Positions 55,001-64,000 of a DNA stretch of 64,000 bases are shown piece after piece. The translations under genes and the position numbers were made by a program. Where the stretch lies: NCBI RefSeq assembly GCF_000002875.2, contig NC_009418.2, forward strand, positions 252,829 to 316,828. The letters run 5' to 3'. The notes below the pieces were generated by a model. It was not told the DNA's origin. It did no database searches and saw nothing but the letters and a program-made list of their open reading frames with translations. Each line of letters starts with the position of its first letter. Position 1 is the stretch's first letter. This stretch comes from Leishmania infantum JPCM5 (lineage: Eukaryota; Euglenozoa; Kinetoplastea; Trypanosomatida; Trypanosomatidae).

Positions 55001-58000
55001 TCGCTGGCCAGCTGGCGGTTGCCGGCCTTCTGCCTCTCCCCGTCCTCCTGCGCCTTCTGCAGCTCGGCCGCCAGTGTCTCGGCCTCCTCCTCTGCCTTTT
55101 CGAGATCGCCGGCCAGCCTCTCGGCCTCCTCCTGCGCCCTCTCCAGCTCGGTGGCCAGCCGCTCGTTGTCGCTGGCCAGCTGGCGGTTGTCGGCCTTCTG
55201 CCTCTCCCCGTCCTCCTGCGCCTTCTGCAGCTCGCCGGCCAGCCTCTCGGCCTCCTCTGCGCCTTTTCGAGATCGCCGGCCAGCCTCTCGGCCTCCTCCT
55301 GCGCCCTCTCCAGCTCGGTGGCCAGCCGCTCGTTGTCGCTGGCCAGCTGGCGGTTGTCGGCCTTCTGCCTCTCCCCGTCCTCCTGCGCCTTCTGCAGCTC
55401 GGCCGCCAGTGTCTCGGCCTCCTCCTCTGCCTTTTCGAGATCGCCGGCCAGCCTCTCGGCCTCCTCCTGCGCCCTCTCCAGCTCGGTGGCCAGCCGCTCG
55501 TTGTCGCTGGCCAGCTGGCGGTTGTCGGCCTTCTGCCTCTCCCCGTCCTCCTGCGCCTTCTGCAGCTCGCCCGCCAGTGTCTCGGCCTCCTCCTGCGCCT
55601 TTTCGAGATCGCCGGCCAGCCTCTCGGCCTCCTCCTGCGCCCTCTCCAGCTCGGTGGCCAGCCGCTCGTTGTCGCTGGCCAGCTGGCGGTTGTCGGCCCT
55701 CTGCCTCTCCCCGTCCTCCTGCGCCTTCTGCAGCTCGCCGGCCAGCCTCTCGGCCTCCTCCTGCGCCTTTTCGAGATCGCCGGCCAGCCTCTCGGCCTCC
55801 TCCTGCGCCCTCTCCAGCTCGGTGGCCAGCCGCTCGTTGTCGCTGGCCAGCTGGCGGTTGTCGGCCCTCTGCCTCTCCCCGTCCTCCTGCGCCTTCTGCA
55901 GCTCGGCCGCCAGTGTCTCGGCCTCCTCCTGCGCCCTCTCCAGCTCGGTGGCCAGCCGCTCGTTGTCGCTGGCCNNNNNNNNNNNNNNNNNNNNNNNNNN
56001 NNNNNNNNNNNNNNNNNNNNNNNNNNNNNNNNNNNNNNNNNNNNNNNNNNNNNNNNNNNNNNNNNNNNNNNNNNNGCCTTTTGGAGATCGGCGGCCAGCG
56101 TCTCGGCTTCCTCCTGCGCCCTATCCAGATCGGGGGCCAGCCTCTCGTCGTCGTTGTGCAGCTTGCGGAGGTCGGCCGTCAGCCTCTCGCCGTCCTCGTG
56201 CGCCTTTTGGAGATCGGCGGCCAGAGTCTCGGCCTCCTCCTGCGCCTTCTCCAGCTCGGCGGCCAGCCTCTCGTCGTCGTCGTGCACCCTCTGGAGCTCG
56301 GCGGTCAGCCTCTCGCCGTCGTCGTGCACCTTGTGGAGGTCGGCCGTCAGCGTCTCGGCGTCCTCCTGCGCCTTTTGGAGATCGCCGGCCAGCCTCTCGG
56401 CCTCCTCCTGCGCCCTCTCCAGCTCGGTGGCCAGCCGCTCGTTGTCGCTGGCCAGCTGGCGGTTGTCGGCCTTCTGCCTCTCCCCGTCCTCCTGCGCCTT
56501 CTGCAGCTCGGCCGCCAGTGTCTCGGCCTCCTCCTGCGCCTTTTCGAGATCGCCGGCCAGCCTCTCGGCCTCCTCCTGCGCCCTCTCCAGCTCGGTGGCC
56601 AGCCGCTCGTTGTCGCTGGCCAGCTGGCGGTTGCCGGCCTTCTGCCTCTCCCCGTCCTCCTGCGCCTTCTGCAGCTCGCCGGCCAGCCTCTCGGCCTCCT
56701 CCTGCGCCTTTTCGAGATCGCCGGCCAGCCTCTCGGCCTCCTCCTGCGCCCTCTCCAGCTCGGTGGCCAGCCGCTCGTTGTCGCTGGCCAGCTGGCGGTT
56801 GTCGGCCCTCTGCCTCTCCCCGTCCTCCTGCGCCTTCTGCAGCTCGCCCGCCAGTGTCTCGGCCTCCTCCTCTGCCTTTTCGAGATCGCCGGCCAGCCTC
56901 TCGGCCTCCTCCTGCGCCCTCTCCAGCTCGGTGGCCAGCCGCTCGTTGTCGCTGGCCAGCTGGCGGTTGTCGGCCTTCTGCCTCTCCCCGTCCTCCTGCG
57001 CCTTCTGCAGCTCGGCCGCCAGTGTCTCGGCCTCCTCCTGTGCCTTTTCGAGATCGCCGGCCAGCCTCTCGGCCTCCTCCTGCGCCCTCTCCAGCTCGGT
57101 GGCCAGCCGCTCGTTGTCGCTGGCCAGCTGGCGGTTGTCGGCCTTCTGCCTCTCCCCGTCCTCCTGCGCCTTCTGCAGCTCGCCCGCCAGTGTCTCGGCC
57201 TCCTCCTGCGCCCTCTCCAGCTCGGTGGCCAGCCGCTCGTTGTCGCTGGCCAGCTGGCGGTTGTCGGCCTTCTGCCTCTCCCCGTCCTCCTGCGCCTTCT
57301 GCAGCTCGCCCGCCAGTGTCTCGGCCTCCTCCTCTGCCTTTTCGAGATCGCCGGCCAGCCTCTCGGCCTCCTCCTGCGCCCTCTCCAGCTCGGTGGCCAG
57401 CCGCTCGTTGTCGCTGGCCAGCTGGCGGTTGTCGGCCTTCTGCCTCTCCCCGTCCTCCTGCGCCTTCTGGAGCTCGCCCGCCAGTGTCTCGGCCTCCTCC
57501 TCTGCCTTTTCGAGATCGCCGGCCAGCCTCTCGGCCTCCTCCTGCGCCCTCTCCAGCTCGGTGGCCAGCCGCTCGTTGTCGCTGGCCAGCTGGCGGTTGT
57601 CGGCCTTCTGCCTCTCCCCGTCCTCCTGCGCCTTCTGCAGCTCGGCCGCCAGTGTCTCGGCCTCCTCCTGCGCCTTTTCGAGATCGCCGGCCAGCCTCTC
57701 GGCCTCCTCCTGCGCCCTCTCCAGCTCGGTGGCCAGCCGCTCGTTGTCGCTGGCCAGCTGGCGGTTGCCGGCCTTCTGCCTCTCCCCGTCCTCCTGCGCC
57801 TTCTGCAGCTCGCCCGCCAGTGTCTCGGCCTCCTCCTCTGCCTTTTCGAGATCGCCGGCCAGCCTCTCGGCCTCCTCCTGCGCCCTCTCCAGCTCGGTGG
57901 CCAGCCGCTCGTTGTCGCTGGCCAGCTGGCGGTTGTCGGCCTTCTGCCTCTCCCCGTCCTCCTGCGCCTTCTGGAGCTCGGCCGCCAGTGTCTCGGCCTC

Positions 58001-60664
58001 CTCCTCTGCCTTTTCGAGATCGCCGGCCAGCCTCTCGGCCTCCTCCTGCGCCCTCTCCAGCTCGGTGGCCAGCCGCTCGTTGTCGCTGGCCAGCTGGCGG
58101 TTGTCGGCCTTCTGCCTCTCCCCGTCCTCCTGCGCCTTCTGCAGCTCGCCCGCCAGTGTCTCGGCCTCCTCCTCTGCCTTTTCGAGATCGCCGACCAGCC
58201 TCTGGACCTCCTCCTTTGCGCTGTTTAGGGCGGTCTGCTTGGCTTTGTACTCATCCAGCGTGACAGCGTACAGCGGGTCCGCGGCGATGGTGACGGGGTC
58301 GAAGGGCTCCGCGGCAGTGGTTATGTGCGCAGGGGGGCGGCCTCGGCTGCGTGCGGATGCATTGCGTGTCGAGACGCCGTCGGCCGCAGCCAGCTCTGGT
58401 TCATCGGCGCGAGCGTCGTGCGCGGAGCGGCGCTTCTGGTGGAAGGCGGTGAGTATTTGTTTTTGTTTTTCGCTGAGCTCGGCGGAAAGTTGAAGTTGCT
58501 GGTCGAGGTCATTGTTACGACATCGCACTTCGCGTAGCTGGCTTTGAAGCTGATTAAGGGCGAGTTCCTTGTCGTCAAGCTGTTTCTGAAGGGCGTCTGC
58601 GCGTTGTTTTTCTTTGTCGCAGAGTGCCTTTTGAGCGTTCAGCTCATCGATAGTAACGGCGTACAATGGCTCCTCTGCGGTGGGTGGGATGGGCGAGAGG
58701 TTGCGGTGTGCGCGCAGCTGTTGTGCTTGCTGGTGCTGCATGTGGTAGTGCTCTAGCTGTGCGCCTTGTGTGTCTGCAAGGTCCTTGAGCTTTTCGACTA
58801 GGTTTTGGAGGCGGTCAATCTCATCGGCAAGGTCCGCGTTGCGCAGGGTGAGAGCGTCCTGATCGCGCTGGAGTACAGCAGCCTGCTTCTTGAAACGTTC
58901 GGCAGACTTTTCGAGGGTGTACTGAAGCGACCTGTTCTCGTTGTTGATCTTATCGAGAAGCATGAGAAGATCCCCAATTTCGCTCTCGTATGCGTCTTTG
59001 TCTCCTAAGTAGTCGAATCCGGCAAGTTGGGTGACGAACTCGTCGAAGCCAAGTCCAGCAAACTTGTGATCGTCGATTCCCAGGGCGTTGCAGATATCAG
59101 CCACGGCCCTGTCCAGACCTGTTTTTGGAGCGTCGCGGTTTTTGTAAATATAATTCATCAGCCGTGTGGGCATCTGCGAAATACGCTCATCTACTTCCGT
59201 TCCCGTCATCTTGGCAGGGTGTGTTATCTCACATCTCACGCACAATTGATCACATTCGGGGGTAAACTTAATGTGTTGAACAAAGTTGGGATCAACGTGA
59301 ACTGCAAGCGCTGTATCAGAGGCGAAGGCGGCACGCACTTCCTCGAATCTCTCTGCTATCAAGTAAGCCCATTCGGCACCAGGGTACTTCTTCACGTGTG
59401 ATGTTGCCACTGAGACAGCTTCGTAATCTGGTTCCCACCTCTCATCATGCTTTTGCAGCTCAGCGACCAGGGCATTCAAGCGATCAATTTCCTTCTGAGT
59501 GTCCTCAGTGCGTGCCCACTTGGCTTCTGCCTCACCACTTCGGATGATAGACGAAAAATAGTGCTCCTGTAGGTAGAGACGCTTTTTTTCCAGCTCTGCA
59601 GTGTAAAGGGAAAGTGTGTGTAGTTCTGCTGCTGCTTCGACGTACCTGCAGGCAATAGAATTCATGCGACTCTTTAGCTGAAAACGGGTTGCCTTAGCTT
59701 CAAAGAGAATCTGCTCGACCTCATCCTTAGTCAGCACGCATCCCTTCACACCGGTGTCCACATTGACGGGAGAGATGACGGCAGACAGCGGAATGGTCAC
59801 GAGGACTGACGTCCTGGTGAAGGAGGTGACCTGACCAGGGAGTGCAGCCGTGTCCTTTGAAGACAGCTCGTCCTTGAGCTTGGCGATCTTGGCGCGACAG
59901 GCCTTCATGCCAGCAATGGCGGCTGCGATGGCGTCGTTCTGCTCCTGGATGCGCTTGTCGTGCGCCAGGAGGTTGTACGCCTGCTGGTAGGCAAGAGCTG
60001 TGATGACCCACGCATGGAGGCTGGCCACCACCGGCGAGTCGCGCGCCGCCGCCTTGTAGTTCAGCTTGGGGTCCTGCTCCAGGGACTGCTGGAGGCTTTC
60101 CGCGGAAGGATAGAGCTTCGCGAGAACGTCTGTCTTGGCGATCTCATCGAGAGCGGCTGGCTTCCGGTACTCCAGTTGCACATCTGCCCACTCGTAGAAC
60201 TCAACCGCCGTGGGATCGCACTTGGCCACGGCCCACACCGCCTTCAGCACTGCTACAGCAACCGGGGATGGGGCGGCCTGGGCCGTGACCTTGCGCAAAT
60301 CGACCTCGTCAATGAGCTCTACTTTTTCACGAGCCTTGTCAAAGTGGCCTCGAACGTGTGAAACACGATCCTCATTGCTACGGCGGATGGATGCGAGCTT
60401 CTCTCGTGCGATAGCCAGCATATCATGATAGTTCTTCATGCGTCCATTTTCCGTGTCGACCTCTTTGAGGAGAATGGAGCGCAGCGTGTCAATGTCTCCG
60501 GTGTGAAGGCCCCACTGCTGCACGACGGCCGTGTAGTCCTTGATCTCACGCACCGTACCCAGGGTCCACTGCCACGTCTTCGCAGCGTGAAGGTAGTCGT
60601 AGGCGACCACCTGCCCAGCTTGCAGTTGGGGAAAGGCGGGATTGATGTTGCTTAAAAAGGACAT
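52006..60664 (-). CDS. Giant FAZ-like tandem-repeat coiled-coil protein with dynein-stalk-like N-terminus (about 2.9k aa; gap and frameshift)
   Basis: Starts MSFLSNINPAFPQLQAGQVV. Residues about 16-52 are beta-rich, and 75-268 resemble the dynein heavy-chain stalk and microtubule-binding domain. Residues 418-515 fit the FAZ1-type conserved domain (YPGAEWAYLIAERFEEV, AAFASDTALAVHVDPNF, LCVRCEITHP). Coiled coil and two EPLYAVT-type modules follow, then about 130 copies of 14-residue heptad repeats, then another module and a terminal block, TKIFDGNWERIVRERPEAL to FDHD, shared with the paralog. The assembled frame is broken twice: by 101 Ns at 55975-56075 and by a missing C near 55256. The parts on either side read coherently once the frame is changed, so I treat this as one gene damaged by assembly rather than a pseudogene. 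T. brucei FAZ1 is likewise known for long arrays of 14-aa repeats. The role as a flagellar or cytoskeletal scaffold is inferred. Confidence 0.85.
52466..52680 (-). repeat. Direct repeat at the C-terminal side of the 42-bp array
   Basis: This 215-base block is closely similar to 58230-58444 at an offset of 5764 bases. It encodes a module with ARADEPELAAADGI, a Ser/Arg/Gly linker, DPVTIAAEPLYAVTLDEYK and AKQTAL. Together the two copies bracket the array. Confidence 0.9.
55251..55258 (-). other. Single-base deletion (frameshift) in the repeat array
   Basis: Every other copy reads cctcctcctgcgcc or cctcctcctctgcc at this place; here it is cctcctctgcgcc, one base shorter. Coherent heptad reading continues on both sides in different frames. 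Most likely a sequencing or consensus error in a repeat, less likely a real disabling mutation. Confidence 0.85.
55975..56075. other. Assembly gap of 101 N inside the repeat array
   Basis: An uninterrupted run of 101 N. Frame comparison across it implies that the true missing length is a multiple of three rather than 101. Since it interrupts a tandem array, the missing sequence could be far longer. Confidence 0.97.
58230..58444 (-). repeat. Direct repeat at the N-terminal side of the 42-bp array
   Basis: Partner of 52466-52680. It encodes ARADEPELAAADGVSTRN, a linker and DPVTIAADPLYAVTLDEYK. The similarity is clear over its whole length with scattered substitutions, so this duplication is older than the 909-bp and 666-bp ones. 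Confidence 0.9.
59709..60617 (-). repeat. 909-bp block shared with the smaller paralog (copy 2)
   Basis: Partner of 48796-49704. It covers codons from just after the divergent N-terminal tip to the start of the divergent coiled coil. The first 15 codons of this gene (60664-60618) differ from the paralog. Confidence 0.95.
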
Positions 60665-62080
60665 TTTCGTATGGTTGTGTAATGCTTAGCGTGAGAAATT
60701 TCGTCTATGCTGTTTTAGTTTTCTTCGAAGGCGACACGGAAACTCACGGGGGTGTCGGTATGAGTGTATGGCAGATGCAGGTGGAGAACGGTGCGAGACG
60801 AACACTGTGCTCCGTACTCAGAAACACGGTGGTAAAGTAGAAGGCACGCGGTTTCTGCACTGCTGACAATAACGGCGCTGTTGATGATGAATGGGGAAAA
60901 TGTGCCTTGCGAGTCGAGGTGAAAATACTTTGGAAGGCGCTTGTGGAGCGAGCTGGTGCTTTCTGTATACTGGTTGGGGCAAAGTACTCGGGAATGGATT
61001 CAATGTACGCTTCACTCTTTGATAACAATGTGGCTGCGACGAAACTGTTGTTCCGCAGAGGTAGGGAAAGGGAGAAAGTCGCGCGAAGTGAAAAAAGAAG
61101 TGTAAACGTTGTAGTAAAGAAAGACCACTCTGCGAACGTGACGGAGAAGTGCACAAGCACACAAAGTAAAGCAACGGCAGAAAGAGAGTAAGCTCACAGG
61201 TGGTAGAGGAGAATGAAAATCAGAACACTAGATGTGTTGTGATAACGCAACGGTAGTATGAGAACGAAACGAAACACAAATGTACTAGAGGCAAAAGGGT
61301 ACTATGATTCTCGAGGGCTACCGCGAAGCAATATGCTGTAGTTGGGTGTGGTGCGTATGAGTAGGTTGTGCAGTGAAAAATTAGCAAAATTAGCAGAGGG
61401 AGAGAAGTGAAGATAAAGATGGCGAAGAGAGGATTGGGCACGTGGCTGAGCAGTTGCCATGTTGGTGCACCATTATTGACGCCCTGTCACAGTTGCATGA
61501 AGCAGAACGGTAGGCATTGTTCTTGCTTGGGCATGCCGCTATTCATGGCCTTATTATGACAGCGGAAGACGCAGTTTGAAGCACAGCAGGAATAGGGTAT
61601 TGGAAGTTGTTTCTGTCGGTTCGAAAAATAGAAAATAGATATGATGCCCACAGGGAAGAAGAGTAGTAAGCAAGGTCACAAGGACATCAAAACCAAAATG
61701 AGAGAACAGAGCTACATCCCATTTGCTATTGCATTTGCTCTCCGTCGGTGAGTGAAGGATTACACATGGAGCCAAGTGTGTATTGGCCGGACTCAGATGT
61801 GACTTTTCAGTACACAATTGTTGCCCAAACGATCAAATGGACAGCTGCAGACTTTCGTTCTGTGCCGATTCGGGACCTGAGAAAGACATGGGGACAGGAA
61901 AAGCTGCAACAGGAACAAGATTGCTTCGCTTGAGTGCTTAAGCTCCAGTTCGTGTTGCGGGTAAAAAGTGATAGAAGAGGTAGACAAGCAGCTCGAATCC
62001 ACTGCTTTCATCTATTCTAGCATTGAGAAATGCCCAAAACAAGCACAATGTCCTTGCATCAAATGGTTTGACTGACCTGA

Positions 62081-62123
<43 letters not shown>

Positions 62124-64000
62124 GAGGTAAATGGGCGTCAACTGGACCGGCGGACCCATGCCATTTCGGAGGCGCGTGGGAAAGCCTCCAACTCTCCAAC
62201 GGGAGAAGTCACCGAGACATGAACGAAATCTGTTTTGCGCTAAATGGGATCCACGCCTTTCGCTGCAGGACTCACGTACATGGTTCAAAAATTTGCCTTT
62301 GCTGTTCCACCTCTCACCCTGGCATGCACTGTGCGCGTTGAAGGCTGCTGTATGGGAAAAACACACAAAAGCAAAACACATGGCATGCGCCTAGGTGACC
62401 CCCTATCGCCCCCATGAGAAACGCCACCGCTTCCGCCTTGGAGCAAGATTCTGGGCGCGATCCGCTTGGACCAAGGCACTCAGTTCACCCAAGTCCGTGT
62501 GGCTCCGACCACGCAGCACGTATGCGAAGGAGGGACGCAGGAGGATAAAAAGACCACGTTAGACACATGGGCCGATGCAACGGCAGAGCGGCTCGTCCTC
62601 GACGGCACGGATTTAGCAGCAGTGCAGGAGATGTAGGTGAGCTGTGGCTGTATGTGTGCATCTATCGAGTTAGTCGTGGTGGAATGGCATGGTGAAGACA
62701 AAATGTTACCGGAATAATGAAGTCCTCAAAACTGGAAGGCGCGCACGATATTTGACACCCCAAGAAAGATCTTAACGTCAGCCTCAGCTACAGGAGCAGT
62801 TGTCACTGTACCGTGGGGGCATCTTCATGCCCATAAAGTGTGCGTGTGTGTGTGAATTAAGCGCGGCCAAACTTACGCTGCGCGTGTATAGACTGATGAG
62901 GGTAAGCTGTAGTACATGAGGGTCAAGCAGCACCAGTGGAACAAATTTGTCTCTCTCAACACGGGGCGCGTTCTCTTCGTCGGTTGAAGTAAGGGTTTGA
63001 TGAATTGCCGACACGATTCACAGTGAACTTCTCCAAACTTAATCATGACCGCAAGTTTCTTCACAGCGCCCGCCCAGGCCTGCTCGCTGACACCAAGAGT
63101 GCAACCTTTCCAGAAGGCAAGCTGCAGAATCTTGGCTTCGCACAAAGAGTGGGGTACCAGGCCCCGTAATGCCGCGGTGAGGTGGCCGGTATCATGAGGG
63201 TAAAAGTGAAGATGGTGGAGGAGACAGCGCCATGTCGCGCAAAGAGACTTCAGGCACGAGCCATTGTTGCAAGTGCGGGCAAGAGCTTCGGCTCTTGAAC
63301 CTTGGTTTTAGCGGGACTGCAGCCAATAACGTTCCAGCGACACGTTTGATAGGCCTGGGGTGAAAAGGGTCCTGGGTGGGGGGGGAATGCGAAAGGCCAG
63401 TCGTTTTTTTCTTTGTCGCTCTGTGTCGAACACCTTCACAAAGGCCCGTTCCTAGCTGGGCTCATCGACTTGAAGATCTCTATTACGTAGTTTTGGATAA
63501 TCGAACTACTGACATCGCAACGAGCGGGGGAAATGTAACTAGGGCCGGTCACATGTGGCAATGGACAGCTGCGTTGCCGAGGACTGCTGGCTGTCGGCAT
63601 CAAGTATCCTGCAGCTTATGGAATGAACAAGCGCAGCTTTTTTTTTGTTATGTGTTTCACAGTTTTGCAAAGCTGCTGATTTGCACTGGTCTGCAGGGAG
63701 CAAAGACTTTTCCCTCTTCTCGATCTGTGCCACTCCAAGGAAGCTTAATGAGCCCAGTGAGAAGCAGTGTGAAGTGCGCGCCTTTGTTTCCGGTGACGCG
63801 GAATTCACCGGAGGTTGGGGTTGCGCTGCAGCAGCTGCTTACAAGTCGTCGGCTACGGTGACTCTAAGGGCAGTTCTTTGCAATGCAAATCAAAAGCAGC
63901 ACTGTGATGCTTTGCGGTTCGGAGCGTGACTGTTGAACCCTTTTCTTATTCTGATAAAGTATGCATGAATATCCGTTGAATGATGCTGCTTTGGAAGCTT
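60665..64000. other. Upstream region of the larger paralog, no confident gene
   Basis: About 3.3 kb. The first kilobase is purine-rich on plus, thus pyrimidine-rich on the minus strand, which would suit trans-splicing of the giant gene (a candidate minus-strand AG lies about 23 bases before its ATG). A long CA repeat lies at 62083-62119. Around 62400-63150 short stretches read as plausible but interrupted protein in changing frames; no family is recognised. The ORF at 63376-63861 has no protein-like character. Confidence 0.6.
62083..62119. repeat. (AC)n microsatellite
   Basis: About 37 bases of uninterrupted AC dinucleotide, a likely polymorphic marker. It produces poly-Cys/Val in the minus-strand reading. 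Confidence 0.95.

Larger units (their letters stand above)
52695..58226 (-). repeat. Coding tandem array of 42-bp units in 168-bp higher-order repeats
   Basis: The basic unit encodes 14 residues (two heptads). The commonest period is four units: ERLAGDLEKAEEEA, then ETLAGELQKAQEDG, then ERQKADNRQLASDN, then ERLATELERAQEEA. Some periods lack one unit (126 bp), for example near 53600-53640 and 57190-57230, and some have an extra one, near 53215-53290. A divergent sub-block at about 56076-56395 uses units such as ERLTADLRKLHNDD without the DNRQLASDN type. Array length divided by 42 gives about 130 units, approximate because of the gap. Confidence 0.95.

Noticed and set aside
52695..58226. CRISPR-like array
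   Set aside because: Repeats are contiguous without spacers, coding and in-frame, in a eukaryotic genome.
52475..58493. Three very long plus-strand ORFs (about 1,870-1,940 codons)
   Set aside because: They are antisense phases of the 42-bp repeat array, giving monotonous Ser/Ala, Pro/Arg or Leu/Gly text with no start context. The minus strand gives coherent heptads and unique N- and C-terminal domains.

Overview
The window looks like nuclear DNA of a trypanosomatid, most probably Leishmania or a close relative. The signs are long intronless ORFs on one strand for tens of kilobases, high GC at third codon positions, very long T-rich and GT-rich spacers, polypyrimidine tracts ending in AG upstream of start codons (trans-splice acceptors), no recognisable gene promoters, and kinetoplastid-specific protein families. 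My recollection is that RPN11, an ABCC transporter and a tandem-repeat flagellar-type protein lie near one another on Leishmania chromosome 34; this is memory, not a search result.

Layout. Positions 1-6.77 kb hold no confident gene: one weak ORF (2388-3131), possible retroposon-derived sequence and a small unresolved patch. From 6.77 to 40.06 kb lies a plus-strand polycistron: a 2393-aa proline-rich coiled-coil protein, a 1001-aa coiled-coil protein, a 1044-aa leucine-rich-repeat protein, the proteasome lid deubiquitinase RPN11 (309 aa, intact JAMM motif), a 1102-aa protein of unknown function, and a 2089-aa ABCC/MRP-type transporter. From 44.68 to 60.66 kb lies a minus-strand polycistron: a 92-aa zinc-ribbon protein and two paralogous giant coiled-coil proteins. 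The two polycistrons converge on a 4.6 kb spacer. That is where transcription termination is expected, and its sequence is strangely T-poor on the left and A-poor on the right, possibly a base-calling artefact.

The two giant proteins are the most interesting part. They share a 303-codon N-terminal block that differs at only two bases I can see. By eye I read this block as a short beta-barrel-like segment followed by a region resembling the coiled-coil stalk and microtubule-binding domain of dynein heavy chains. They also share a C-terminal block (TKIFDG...W...RPEAL.AAF...HVPGD) that I relate to the FAZ1-type conserved domain of trypanosomatid flagellum-attachment proteins. A fuller copy of that domain sits at residues 418-515 of the larger paralog. 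Between the ends, one carries three near-identical 666-bp units and the other about 130 fourteen-residue coiled-coil repeats, mostly in groups of four (168 bp) and bracketed by a 215-bp direct repeat. They look like flagellar or cytoskeletal scaffold proteins, but this is inferred from sequence only.

Assembly cautions: unresolved bases at 3542-3581, a 101-N gap at 55975-56075, a single-base deletion near 55256 that breaks the frame of the larger giant gene, and poor-looking sequence at about 40.3-44.65 kb.
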